Source: Combretum micranthum
Lineage: Eukaryota > Streptophyta > Magnoliopsida > Myrtales > Combretaceae
Reading direction: 5' to 3'
DNA length: 64,000 nucleotides
NCBI GenBank assembly: GCA_024138025.1
Contig: JAMXBD010000722.1
Span: 1 to 64,000, forward strand
Every line of letters starts with the position of its first letter. Position 1 is the first letter of the stretch. The position numbers and the translations under genes are program-made. Below the pieces are notes generated by a model that was not told the origin of the DNA, ran no database searches, and worked only from the letters and a program-made list of their open reading frames with translations. Positions 1 to 11,180 of the stretch are shown here, in pieces.

Positions 1-1200
1 CCCCCCCCCCCCTTGTTTTTTTGGGTTGCGGCCTAAAGACCTCTTTTGAAAATAAAAAAATGAAAAAAAAAATAATAGTCTTATATTTTCCTATCATTTT
101 TTTTCTTTTTCACTCTCATTTGTTTTCATAGTCCTATGGCTCATAAATGATGTTCTAAGTATAGTAATTTTTCATGAATTATAACTTTCATGCATTTATG
201 GTTAATTTAATTTAATTTCTAAGTGACCTTAACATTTTGTAAGTATGTTTCAAATTTCATAATTGCTAACTTTCATGCATTTATGGGTTAATTTAATTTA
301 ATTTCTAAGAGACCTTAATATTTGTAAGTATGTTTCAAATTTCATAATTGCTATTAAAAGTTTGTAATTTCTTCATTATATGTAAATCTTTACTTATATT
401 TATAAACATGATTGCGATATCATAAAATCAGAATAACCATTAATTTTTATAATAGTTATAATTTTCAAATCTTGTCAATTTTTTTAATTTGCAATGGTCC
501 TGCTTAGATTGTCAGATTTTTATTTGTATCGGAGCAGTATCGGTTTGATTTGGTCAATATATAAGTAAAAATATCATTTTTCATCAGTATCATATCAATA
601 TCTGTTCAGTATCTGTTTAGTATTTGTTCGGCACCAAAATGATGCCAAAACAACACCAGAATAATGAACCAAAGAGTCTACATTCGCACAATGTTGAATT
701 TGTAAATTATGGAATCAGAAATTTTAAAAGGCCAATAGTGAGATGCTGGGGTCATGTGTGGTACAGTTTGGTCTAATTTGCTCCATAAACCCAATGTACT
801 AAATATTGTGATTTGTTTTCTTTTAATTCAAACTTAACCATATGATTTGGTTCGTAATCTTGATAAATGTGTATTTTATATACATTTATCTCACACAACC
901 ATGAATATTTTGGCGCTCTTAAAGTGGATTTTTACTAAAAATAGATAAATTTCATGATCTTGGATCAAGTGCATTTAAGGGTAAAAAAAGCTACTAAAAA
1001 GGATTAAAATAGGGTATAGATGACAATTATTTGCTCAAAAGTGTATGAACCAATTATTTGTCATCTTTAAACATAAATTAACCTTTCTTTCACTCTTATT
1101 GGCAAGAAGAATGCGCAATAATCTGCTTGCAATATTAAGAGGACTATCTGCCAATTATTTTTAGTATACTTAGTCCAGGGAAACACAAATGGCATAAAAC
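1..1200. other. AT-rich intergenic sequence, no gene seen
   Basis: The window opens with a run of 12 C, then AT-rich sequence with many short A and T runs and no open frame that looks coding. Apart from the 85-bp tandem duplication listed separately, I see nothing recognisable. The poly-C at the very edge resembles the poly-C runs inside LTR copies L1 and L2, but too little is visible to assign it. Confidence 0.6.
183..352. repeat. 85-bp tandem duplication (2 copies)
   Basis: A unit starting aactttcatgcatttatg at 183 recurs at 268, and both copies run to a shared aatttcataattgct end. The copies differ by a few substitutions and 1-bp indels. No coding content. Confidence 0.85.
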
Positions 1201-2660
1201 AGTAGAATTTCTATTGTAGAGCAAGCAAAGCAAGACCTTGCTGAGCTATTATGTCCAGCAAAGTTGTTCTGCAAATTTTCAATTAGAAGCCCTTCAATGA
1301 GTATGACACCGAGTAACTTCACACTAGACGCCAACTAGACCACTCTACACAAGAAATGAACTGAAAATGTGTTCACGAACAGTCGACGGAGTGCCTACTA
1401 TTGCAAGTCGAAGGAATTAAACTATGGTCGAGCTCAACTGAATTTGAATCCGCAACCAGAGGTCCATGATCGAGTGATGAACAAACAATGACAGCAACCA
1501 TTTCGAGCATCGACAAGTTGCTGCAAAAATTGTAATATCGAGCTCTAAGCACATGAATTTGATGGTGCCAACCTGTACTGCTGGTGCCCGAACTGATGCT
1601 CCAAGCTAGCAATCCATGCTAACCCATTCGGCAAACACAAAGTGGAGCTCGTCACAAGTAATAGAATAGAGCACCAACGTGTTGTTTTGGAGCGCTTATC
1701 ACCAAACAGTCAAGCACCAACCTGCAATTATTAGTAGCAGTAACAACCTAACTTGCTACGCAGCTTCTACCATGAAATTAACCAAATGATCTGCAATTCT
1801 GAGCTACGTCAAGAACTCTGAGTTGTCCTGTGATATCTACCGACCAAAGCACAGTTGGTCACAACTAAGTCTAACCAATCCTCTATAATGTCCAAGCTTC
1901 TGTAAGCAACCTTACACTGAGTCATGTTATTGCTAGTACCGCCTTGATCCAAACAGAGCTTGGTGTCATGACCAAGCTTTATTAGTTCAGACATGCCAAC
2001 TTCTGAGCTCCAAGTGTCCTTGCTTAGCTGAATCAAATGTCGAGCTATTGATTTGAGTAGCTGAACCGATCCAACTGAACTAGCACCAACCGAGCAAGTA
2101 GTAGATAGACCAAGCTGGAAACCGTGCAACATCATCGACCAAAGTTAGAGTCAAGCTATGCACTGTTGTCGAGTTCCAACCAAGCTGCTAGATCCAACCT
2201 ACAGTCCTAGGGAGCTTTGACTAAGTCAATGTGAGATTTTTATGCCAAGCTCAACTTCAATACAAAGTAAATCATCAAGCACTGGATAGAAGTTCAACAG
2301 AGCAAATTTAATTGAATAAACATGGGTGAAAGGGCTATTAGATGTTTCGAGAGTTTATACTAAACCGAGCCTTGAGCAGCAACACAAAATAATTGGTTGA
2401 CCAACAGATACTGACCTGTAACCTGTTTCTAACCAAGCAAAATAACTTAAACTTTTCTTTTTCTTATATTTAGTTTTGAGGTCTCATTTACTGAATGCCC
2501 ATTTTTCTGTAATTTCTATGAACAATTTCTTTTCTTTTGTACTATTTGCACATTTAAGAGATTCACTCCATAAGAATATACCCACTCCTACAACCACAAT
2601 CTCTCACACATCACATCACTCTTTACCAAACTTCTCCAACTTTCAGATCACTATATTTTC
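1201..2660. other. Moderate-GC non-coding stretch, probably old repeat
   Basis: This stretch is less AT-rich than its flanks and re-uses short words (accaagct, gagctc, caccaacc). Two short minus-strand frames (1,373-1,612 and 1,809-2,135) show no domain, no homologue I recognise and no initiation context. I read it as a decayed repeat, not a gene. Confidence 0.4.
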
Positions 2661-3190
2661 ATTCACCAACTAGACATGGTAAATGGATCACGGCACAAGT
2701 GTGCCTGCACGTAGGTCACAAGCCTAACACAGTATGCATGGCATGCGAAGAAAAAAGATAAAAACACAAGCGGGCACATGGCACTCAAGCACTCGACATG
2801 TGAAGCACACAAAATAAATGGGCTGGCATGGCATGACACGACACATAAGGCACACGAACCAACCATAGGCTTTTTTTAAATAATAATATGAGAAATAGTG
2901 ATTTTTTTTAATTTATTGTAAATTGTATTTAGATAAATAAATTGTTCGTTTTATTGTTTTAATTAAATCTATTTATCTTTTTACATAATATAATATGTTT
3001 AGTATATTTTTCTTTTTGAAATTATTTCATGTGTATTAACATATTAACTTGAATTTTTTAGGAAATGAATAAATGAAATTATTAATTTACTAAATAATAG
3101 TAATCAAATTATATTACATGTTAAACTTGCTTGATTAATTTGTTTAGATTGTAAATTATTAAATAAATAAAGGTAAAAAAGAAAGAACTC
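2661..3190. other. Repeat of ggcatgg/cacg words, then AT-rich sequence
   Basis: Between about 2,680 and 2,860 the sequence cycles through ggcatgg, gcacac and cacgac-like words without a fixed period. The remainder to 3,190 is AT-rich with no structure I can name. Confidence 0.35.
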
Positions 3191-4700
3191 AATTATATTT
3201 TTATGAGCAATTCTATCTTTCAACCTCCCCTTCATAAAATGGTCTATCGCACCCTACATCGAGCCCTCAACATGACCCTCAACTTTTGTATAGAAGTGAT
3301 CGAGCCCTGGACTTGATGAAAGAGCTTTTAAGTGTTATAATGTCGAGCCTTAGATTTATCTTGTGATTGAATCTAGACAAAAACTCAAGCTTTTTAATAG
3401 AATGCCATAGCCTAAGTCAAGCCTTGGCATCCAACCAACATTCAAGTGCTTGACCTTACACTGCGAAAAGTGACCATATGAGCTGACAATCCAAATACAT
3501 GCACGTAAAGATGAGGACGAATTCTGTTATAAAGAGTCTGTCACGTTAGCAAATAAAATTGTTACAATTTATGTACCTTTGTTCTATAAATAAACGTGCA
3601 TAAGCATGGGATATGTATCATAATATATATAGAGAATCAAAATCATATGTATCTTTTGTAACAAATTTCTAACATATTGTAGAGAGAGAATTCTTGAGCA
3701 AAAGAACTATTTCTTTTTGTTTTTGAAATCTCAAAGTTTTATGGGTAAATTCATTATAAACTTGATGTTCCTTTTATGCAAGACTCTATACTTAATTTGT
3801 AATTTCATCTTAAATTCTATATTATTTCTTCAAGAATTTGTACTTGATATCTGCATCCATGGCGAAATAATCATTTAACTTAGGGTTTGTGAATCCAAAA
3901 CTTGATTTATGCGATTTCGAGGTGTTTTAATGATTATCACTAGGTATTTGTAGTTAGTAGCTAAAACTTAGTTTCATGGCCTAAATGCATAGTGCATTTT
4001 TTTTAATTGATATATGATTTCAACGAACAGATTGAGAGATCATTCTTTTAAATAGATATAAGCTATTAATGGAGTTGTTCATAATCACCTTGAGAGAGGG
4101 ATGGTGAAACTTTCTATCACTTGTTTTTAAAATTCATTAAGTTGATTTTAAAACAAAGGATTCTTAAATCTTATGCGGATCTAGATCCCTGATAACTTGT
4201 GAAGAGATTCTAGTAGTTTAGTCTAGATCAAGAGTTTCTGACCTTGAAGAGGTTTTAACTTATTTCGCAAATCCAATAGTGTTAATCTACTAGTGAACAA
4301 CTCTATGAGTTTATAAAGAAATCGCATGATAAGGACTTGGTAAAGCAATCCCTAAGGCTTTTTCTTACCCTAACAAGCTCAACTTACGTATTAATCCTAA
4401 AAACCTATGTATATTCATTAACCCTAATATAAATTTTGTTTTATGCTCTTTTAATTTTATTTGGCTAAATAATAAATGAAATATGAGTAAGGTAGATGCC
4501 AACAATCCCTTAGAATACGACCTGATAATTTTTATACTACTTCGGTAGGTGCACTAGCCTGATATTAGTAGTTGTGACTGATGTTAAACAAAACTTATTG
4601 ATTTTATAAATTTTTGAAAACTTCAATTTCGTGTACTTCGAATGCTTTTATCCAGCGACCAAACCAACTACCGAAGACATGGTGGGGTTTGCATGATCTG
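3191..4700. mobile_element. Probable retroelement terminal/leader region, decayed
   Basis: Words of the type cgagcc(t)...acttga recur from 3,240 to 3,440 and resemble the insertion at 49,390-49,640. A TATA-like tataaata lies near 3,582. At about 4,506 a block beginning aatcccttagaatacgacct is of the kind often found near LTR/leader junctions of plant Ty3/gypsy elements. Orientation relative to the minus-strand protein remnant next door is unresolved, so this is a composite of uncertain boundaries. Confidence 0.35.
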
Positions 4701-4739
4701 AACACTAGGTAGGGTCAGCAACAAGATCCAAAATGCTCT

Positions 4740-6084
4740 AACCTTACACCTCTACCTCGACAGCCTCCTACTTTGAAAGCGCTTTCTTCTTAGCTAAGGC
4801 CTTCTTCCTTTTCTTCATCAATAGCCCAACAAGAAGATCATTCACATTCTCTATCTCTAATTCAACATTTGAAACAGAAAGTAATAATAAAAAGTCAATA
4901 AAAGAAACAAAGACCTCCTAAGTTGAGCTTGAATGCTCGAAAACGATGGGCTCATCACCAAACAACAACAATGTTCTTCCACTAGAGCTTGACTCGATAG
5001 ATGCTAGGGGGAGGGACAGGGAAAGCATATCCACATGTGAAGAACCACTCTCCACCTCCAAGAGTTCACCTCATCACCCTCAGTAATGAGCTTGCCCTTT
5101 AAGTAATTCTTGACTACAAGCTTGGCATTCAGGGGTCTCCAATCTTGTAACCTCATAAACTCATCGATATCTTGTTGACCCTTATTGTTGTGAGGTTCTA
5201 ACTTTGATAGCATCGTGGGACGAATAGGTAGACACCATTTTTACCCAAAAATCAAACTTGCATTAGGAACCCTTCTTAGTGCCAACAATCCATAACTACT
5301 TACTTAGTGCCAACGATTTAGAACTGTTTCTTCCAGTCCTGATCGTTTAAGCTCGTGAGCCCATCAAAGAGCAGGAACGAACTCTTAATCCTCCTTGTGA
5401 GATACCACTACCCTCCATTGGATTTCTTGAAGATTTAATAATTCTGGAATAGAACCAAAGTAGGCCTTACATACACACTACCTTAAAGGCCATCAAAATA
5501 TGCTAGTCATTTAGGAGTAGTTGCATAGGAGATAGCCTGTGGTGATTAAAAAACTCATTCTGGAAAGGAGAGAAGAGCATTCTCAAGCCAAACTTGAATG
5601 TCATGCCGTATAATGTGAACGTTTGCTCCCCTAACAAGCAAACCTAATCAGATCAATAAAGAAGCATGACTTCCCAATCATCGAGGGAGCCTCACATTTT
5701 TACCCTTTCGAACTTCACTAGGCCTTGCCTTAATAAGGATACTTCTAACTCCATTAGGCCCAACGCCATCAATCACCTCGTTGTGGAATGGTTCAATAGA
5801 TTCAACCTCATCACTATCTTTGGCATAATTATCCAATGGAATTGATACACTATCTCAGTAAGCTTGCTATACGAGTGGATTTGGGAATCAACATCTCCAA
5901 ATGCCAAGCCCTGACTACTCCTTAAGGTCGTACGCTCACTTGACGTTTTCCTCTCTTCAGTCGGGCTCAAGTTCCCTAAGCTAGTACTTGGTTCCCCCAT
6001 GCCTCTCCTCACTTCATCTACAACCCTTTGAATCCTGTTGCTAGAACCATGAGAGAAAGAGTAGGAGTTACCTGAGCTCAACAT
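4740..6084 (-). pseudogene. Remnant of a 'putative gypsy-type transposon' protein
   Basis: Translation on the minus strand gives fragments in changing frames. The N-terminal open part (6,084-5,773, 103 codons) is Ser-rich and charged. Between about 5,700 and 5,280 lie pieces reading as LYGMTFKFGL, then a Pro/Phe-rich block, then a FDGLTSLNDQDWKKQF-like segment. The C-terminal end near 4,800 is a Lys-rich patch. That order resembles the plant domain annotated as putative gypsy-type transposon protein (Pfam Transposase_28), found in many copies in plant genomes. Stops and frameshifts interrupt every part, so it cannot make a full product. The family assignment is from remembered motif pattern only. 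A Lys-rich end could also suit a gag-like protein. Confidence 0.45.
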
Positions 6085-6210
6085 CGTTGAAGTATTAGAA
6101 CAATATGGAAAGAATGAACACTAAAGATCTAAGAAGCAAAGTAAAAGTATTTTTACACAAGGAAGGATTAGAAGATGGTTGCCAATGCAAATTTCCCCTC
6201 AAGACTTAAG

Positions 6211-6218
6211 TATTTATA
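6211..6218 (-). promoter_or_regulatory. TATA-like box upstream of the transposon-protein remnant
   Basis: TATAAATA on the minus strand lies about 130 bases upstream of the first ATG of the remnant (6,084). The spacing is suitable for a core promoter and short leader. Inference from motif and spacing only. Confidence 0.35.
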
Positions 6219-6230
6219 AAGAGGCAAGGG

Positions 6231-7609
6231 AAGACGTGACGACTCTGACCCCTCAGAACGTTCGAACGAATCTTAATGACTAAGATGTTAGGATGACATA
6301 AACGCTGACAAGTGTTAGAACCCATTATTACAATCGTCATGTCCTTTCAAAGGAGCTTCTCAAATAAGTCACATCATCTTGAGCCAATGACAACTACTCT
6401 ATCAAAGGTAGATTGATCCCGAAAACCACGAGCTTGGAATGACCTAGCACGGATTTGGATAATCTTCAAGGCAAACCATCCTAACAAAAAACATTAGGGA
6501 TACAGCTCAAATGAGAAGAGAATCAAGAACGCCAACTCAATAGATCGACCTTGCAAGCTAGACACAAATTGCTTACTCTCCTTCTTCCTCACAAAGAAAG
6601 ATTGGGGGGGAGGAGGTGGAGGAGAGGATAAGTGTTGATAGCAGAATGTCGTTTACAACCCCTTTGGCCCATTACACACCTTCATGCAAATTAAAAGGGC
6701 CTATAAGATCACCTTTTCTATTGGTTCATGAAGAGCTTACGATCAACGATACCTCGAAGTCATGCCTTAACAAAGGACTATCGAGTTTGAGACCACCTCA
6801 ACTATGAGTGAAGCTTCGGAGCTTGACCTTAAGTCCGGCTACAAAAGATCTCCGTGCATCCTTGTCTCAGACTTAGACAAGAGAAGGGGATGTAAACCTC
6901 GAGAATTTTCATACAAATAAAAATGAAGAGAAAATCAAATATAGAAAAATAGAATATAAGTATAAGAATCAATAAGGACATTAGATTAAAACCACAAATG
7001 GTAATAAACACACACACACACACACACAATAATATATATATATATATCTTCAAACCCAACAAAGTTCTATAGATAGTAATAGATATTAAAGATAGAATTT
7101 CATATCCGGTATTGAAAATTCAAAGTATAGAGATAATTTGAATGAGACTTCGAGTGTATTAGAAAGTAAATAATCAATAAAGCTTATAGTTAGAAAACAG
7201 TAATTTAAGAATGAACCGTTAAGGTTATAAATACACAATAAGAATAAAAACAGATCCATAACTCACAATCTATACTCCAAATAAATATTTGGATTACACT
7301 ATTATTCTAGTTAGAGCATTCTAATGCTATTAGAGACTGAAACAAAAATTGGCCTATTAAGCTTAAAAAAACCTAATCGAATGAGATAAAATCCTAAAAA
7401 TAATTAATCTCATAAACTTTAACCCCAAAGTTGAACCCAATAATAATACATAAAATTTGTGGAAGCTCTAAATAAATTTTTGGAGAAACAAAACTTCTAA
7501 ATAACTATTATATTTGTACCTATTTAGCTTAATAAACTATCCTAAACTAGCATAATCAAACAAGTAAATAACATTATACTAATTCCCCCCTTAATTTTGG
7601 TGCAATTTG
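6231..7609. other. AT-rich sequence with microsatellites, no gene
   Basis: This contains a (CA)n run followed directly by a (TA)n run at about 7,008-7,047, G-runs near 6,603, and AT-rich sequence up to LTR copy L1. The short frame at 6,616-6,807 has no recognisable feature. Confidence 0.5.
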
Positions 7610-8255
7610 AGTAAACCCCCAAATTTTTGGAATCAGTTTAGCCTAAAACCCTAAATCGGAAGACAACCAGAACTCTAAAGGTCAACAAAACCCTAATTAA
7701 ACGTAATAGTTTTAAGTCCGGCAATCCCAAATAAGCAACTCAGTAAGAGTAAGTAGGAGTTTAGAATATAGAATACTGCGTAATTACCCAAGGAAGCATA
7801 AAAAGATCCGATTAGTAAAACCGCAACTCGTTTTGAACCCGATCAGACACAATTCTTGAAAAACGTGTCCCGGACCCCAGAATAGTAAAAATATTCCAAA
7901 TATACCGTTAGAATCGTATATATATAAGATTTTCAAAAATATCAGTTTTATAATTTTTCGGTAAATAAAATAACAGATATTGCAATTATACGCGTATTTT
8001 CTTACTACTGGTACTTTATTAGTCATATCTACTTTACATTACACTATTCATTACTATTCTACACTATTCTTTTATCTCTACTTTTTCTTACACCTAGTCT
8101 TACACACACCATAACTTATAACCTTTACTTTTTTACCTTTCGCATAATTTTGTTTCACATCTACCTTACATATTACTTCATTTAATTAACAAAAAGCAAA
8201 AATAAAAAACTCTCTCTCCCCTCTCTACATGTATGGCCGGCACCTTAGACCCCCG

Positions 8256-8256
<1 letters not shown>

Positions 8257-8312
<56 letters not shown>
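8257..8312 (+). repeat. Poly-C homopolymer, 56 bases
   Basis: An uninterrupted run of 56 C is followed by tccccc. It sits about 86 bases upstream of the L1 TATA box, at the same relative position as the 34-base C-rich run in L2. Homopolymers this long are error-prone in assemblies, so the exact length is uncertain. Confidence 0.9.
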
Positions 8313-8315
<3 letters not shown>

Positions 8316-10423
8316 CCCGCGCCTCTCTCCTCAATTTGTTTCAATTTTCTTTTATTTTAATCACTCAAAAATCACTCCACATTTTCCTATAAATATCCCA
8401 TTCCTCTTTCACTTCTTTCCCACAATTACTAGCCACAAATTCCCTATAAAAACTCTCTCAAAACTCTCTTCAAATATCCTCTCAAAACTCTCTCAAAATA
8501 AATCCAAAACAACTTGTACCTACAAAAAACCAAAACCAAAACCACAAATACTACCAAAGTCTTCTTTAGGTAACCATTTCCTATTGTTTTTCTTCTTCTC
8601 ATGTCATGTAACTTTACATGACCATAGTGTGAGTTTCCAAAGACTAAATGTTATGGAAGCTACATTATGTTCATGTATTGTTCTTGTTCATGAAAATCTA
8701 TTTATGTTTATGTTATTATTTTTGTTCATATTATTGTTACTATATCTAAGTATTATTATCTATATATATACACATATTCTTTAGAGCATATAAACTCACT
8801 TGCAATTTATTTATTTTATGCAATGCAATTTATTTATTTATTCCATTGCAATTTATTTATTCATTCTTTGTTATTTTAAGACTAGTCTCTAGTCTTAGAC
8901 TTGTCCTCATCAAGTCAAAACAAATTTTTCTTTCTTTCATTTTATTTTTATTTTGGGACTAATCTACTTCTTAGTCCCGGGAGCCTTGAAAAAGCTAAGA
9001 CTCCCAATACTTGACTTTATTATTTATGTTATTTTTGTTTGCTATTATTTCTCATAATTCATGTTCATTTAGATTGTTGTCCAAAATTTCAAGTTCTAAA
9101 AATAATTGACAAAAGGAGACTTTACCACTTAAAGATAAGTTTATGTGAAGTATAAAATCTATGATTTAATAAAAATAAATCCATTCTTTCAAGTTTCAAA
9201 AGAACCCACTACAATTTTAGAAACTACTTTTGTTATGAAAAGCTTTTTAAATCATTCATTATCCCACTTTGGTTTTCAAAAGAAAATGATTTTTGATATA
9301 AAATGATTTCTACAAAAATATAACATAGCAAAAACCTTAGGAAGCAAGAAGTGAGGATTTTCAAGTTTAAATCTTTTCAAATAAATAGTCAAAAAAGGAT
9401 TGTGTAGAACATACATAGGACCAACATAAGAATTTAGAAAAGAAGAAAAATTGTTTTTCAAAAAGTCATTTAGAAAAGTAATAAGTCAAAATAAAGTAAT
9501 TCTTTGAGAAACAAAAAGAATCAAAGTATTCATTTCAAAAACCAATCACAAAATGAGTTTCTTGTAAACTATAGTTTTCTAAACTTCTAATTAATATTTC
9601 TTTACTCAAGAAACATGATTGGACAATAAACACTTGAGCATGAATAAATATGAGCTATGTATCTATAAAAAGAGGATTTTTCAACGATATAGATAACTAA
9701 GTATTTATCAAATAAATTTTTGGATGATGGGACCAAAGTTGTTTTTGAGTTGGAAAATTCGTAGTGAATTTTATCGCCACTGTTTCGGGACCTAAATGGT
9801 TTAGTTTGATAAATATAGTTTTATAAATAGATAGATCTTTTCGAGTAGGTAGAAATCGGTATATTATATGCGCAATTCCAAATTAAAATGACCAAGTTAT
9901 GGCCATTTTAAATTGGAACTTTCCTTTATACGAACTTTAACGTTCTCATGACATTGTTTTATCAAAATTCAAGAAAAACATCAAGAAATACTCATTATGG
10001 GTATTTTCTTTGGCTAGGTGATTCCGAGGAAGAATACCTATATCCCAAAGACTATTTCGATTGAGTGAAGTGTGTGAACGACTCATTCGTATAAGAAGAA
10101 TAGTCGACATGACATCGTGAGTTTATTTCCTTTAAATACTATACTTGTTGTGCTTGTAATTTAGTTGCATTAGAGTTAGGAAAAGACAAATGGATATGTG
10201 TGTAAAATAATTCCTTGAAAGAATCCTAAGAATAGCGAGGTCGGAATTGATTTAAATGTTTGTTTTTAGTATAACACTTGCCTTGTATGAGATTCTTTGA
10301 TCGCCTTAAATTTGATAATAATAATGTTATGATATCATAAATAAATGGATTCACGCATACCATGAAGTGAGTCACATTGTGTTTGGGTTATATCCTTGGG
10401 TGAGAAGGACAGTAAACTCATGT

Positions 10424-10550
10424 CGAAAGCAACACTTGGCGGAGTGTCCGAAAGCGATTGCTTGGCGGCATTAAGGAAATGCTTGGCGGAAGATCCGAAA
10501 GTAGGGCTCAATTCAAGTAGACTTCATATGCTTGGCGATATTGGTCGAAA
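10424..10550 (+). repeat. Array of short cgaaagc / cttggcgg hairpin-like repeats in L1
   Basis: Words cgaaagc and cttggcgg alternate about four to five times. At 10,448-10,468 they form AAGC-gatt-GCTT with outer CC/GG pairing. L2 has the corresponding array at about 25,540-25,670. L4 and L7 carry unrelated repeat arrays at the same position. Confidence 0.65.
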
Positions 10551-10604
10551 GCATAAATCTTTTTACTAAAACTACTTGTTTGAGGTTATGTATCACCAAA
10601 CCCC

Positions 10605-10654
10605 GAATGGAAGGCGCAAATCCATTCAACATATAGTTCTCGGAAAACTATATG
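10605..10654 (+). other. Two consecutive hairpins in L1
   Basis: Hairpin 1 pairs GAATGGA (10,605-10,611) with TCCATTC (10,621-10,627). Hairpin 2 pairs CATATAGTT (10,630-10,638) with AACTATATG (10,646-10,654) around loop ctcggaa. The homologous site in L2, L3, L4 and L7 keeps hairpin 2 with different stem bases. Confidence 0.75.
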
Positions 10655-11180
10655 CCTTGTTTGCCCACATGTATGTTGCATTCCATTTGTTTGATTAAAC
10701 AACTTGTTTAAAATTTTGTTACAAGAAGTTATATATGGAAATAGTTCGCACTAAGCCTGTTAGCTTAGACCCTTATAGATATCTTTTGCAGTTCCCTTAT
10801 CTGTGATTGAGGCCACGAGGACCCTGCAGTTAGATTTTCTTTTGAGTAAGAAATTCTTAGATGAAGTTTAGCGTTGGATAAAATGTACAAATATTCTTGT
10901 AATAGATTAGTGAATAAGGAAAATGTCCTTAAGTTTATAAGGTCATTGTTATAAGTAAATGAATATTATGAATCCTTTTTTCTTAATTTGTTATTATATC
11001 TTCTTAAGCTTCATAATTCCATGTATGGTCATCTAAATTTGTGAGAGCACGCCTTACACTTAATATCAAAGCTTTTGGGAGTGGCTAAGATTGTCATACT
11101 TAAGCTTTAATATTAAGTGTGGTGGACTATTACGTTTAGGGTACCCCTTGGGGCGTGACAGTTTTGTTTGGATAAGTGGT

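Larger units (their letters stand above)
7610..11160 (+). mobile_element. Solo LTR copy L1 of the giant LTR family
   Basis: L1 begins aGTAAACCCCC (the expected TG is mutated) and ends GGGGCGTGACA. It is co-linear with L2 over its whole length. The TATA box TATAAATA is at 8,398-8,405; a 56-base poly-C lies upstream of it; a splice-donor-like ag/gtaa is at 8,569/8,570. An exon-like block is at 10,018-10,116, and an acceptor-like ttttgcag ends at 10,791. Flanking pentamers atttg and gtttt match at only 3 of 5 positions, so the TSD is decayed or lost. There is no gag, protease, reverse transcriptase or integrase. Long frames here (for example the Pro-rich one over the poly-C) are chance. Confidence 0.82.

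Noticed and set aside
8233..8784. 183-codon plus-strand frame with a long Pro run
   Set aside because: The Pro run is simply the 56-base poly-C of L1, and the frame runs across the LTR TATA box. The homologous L2 region gives a different, unrelated frame.
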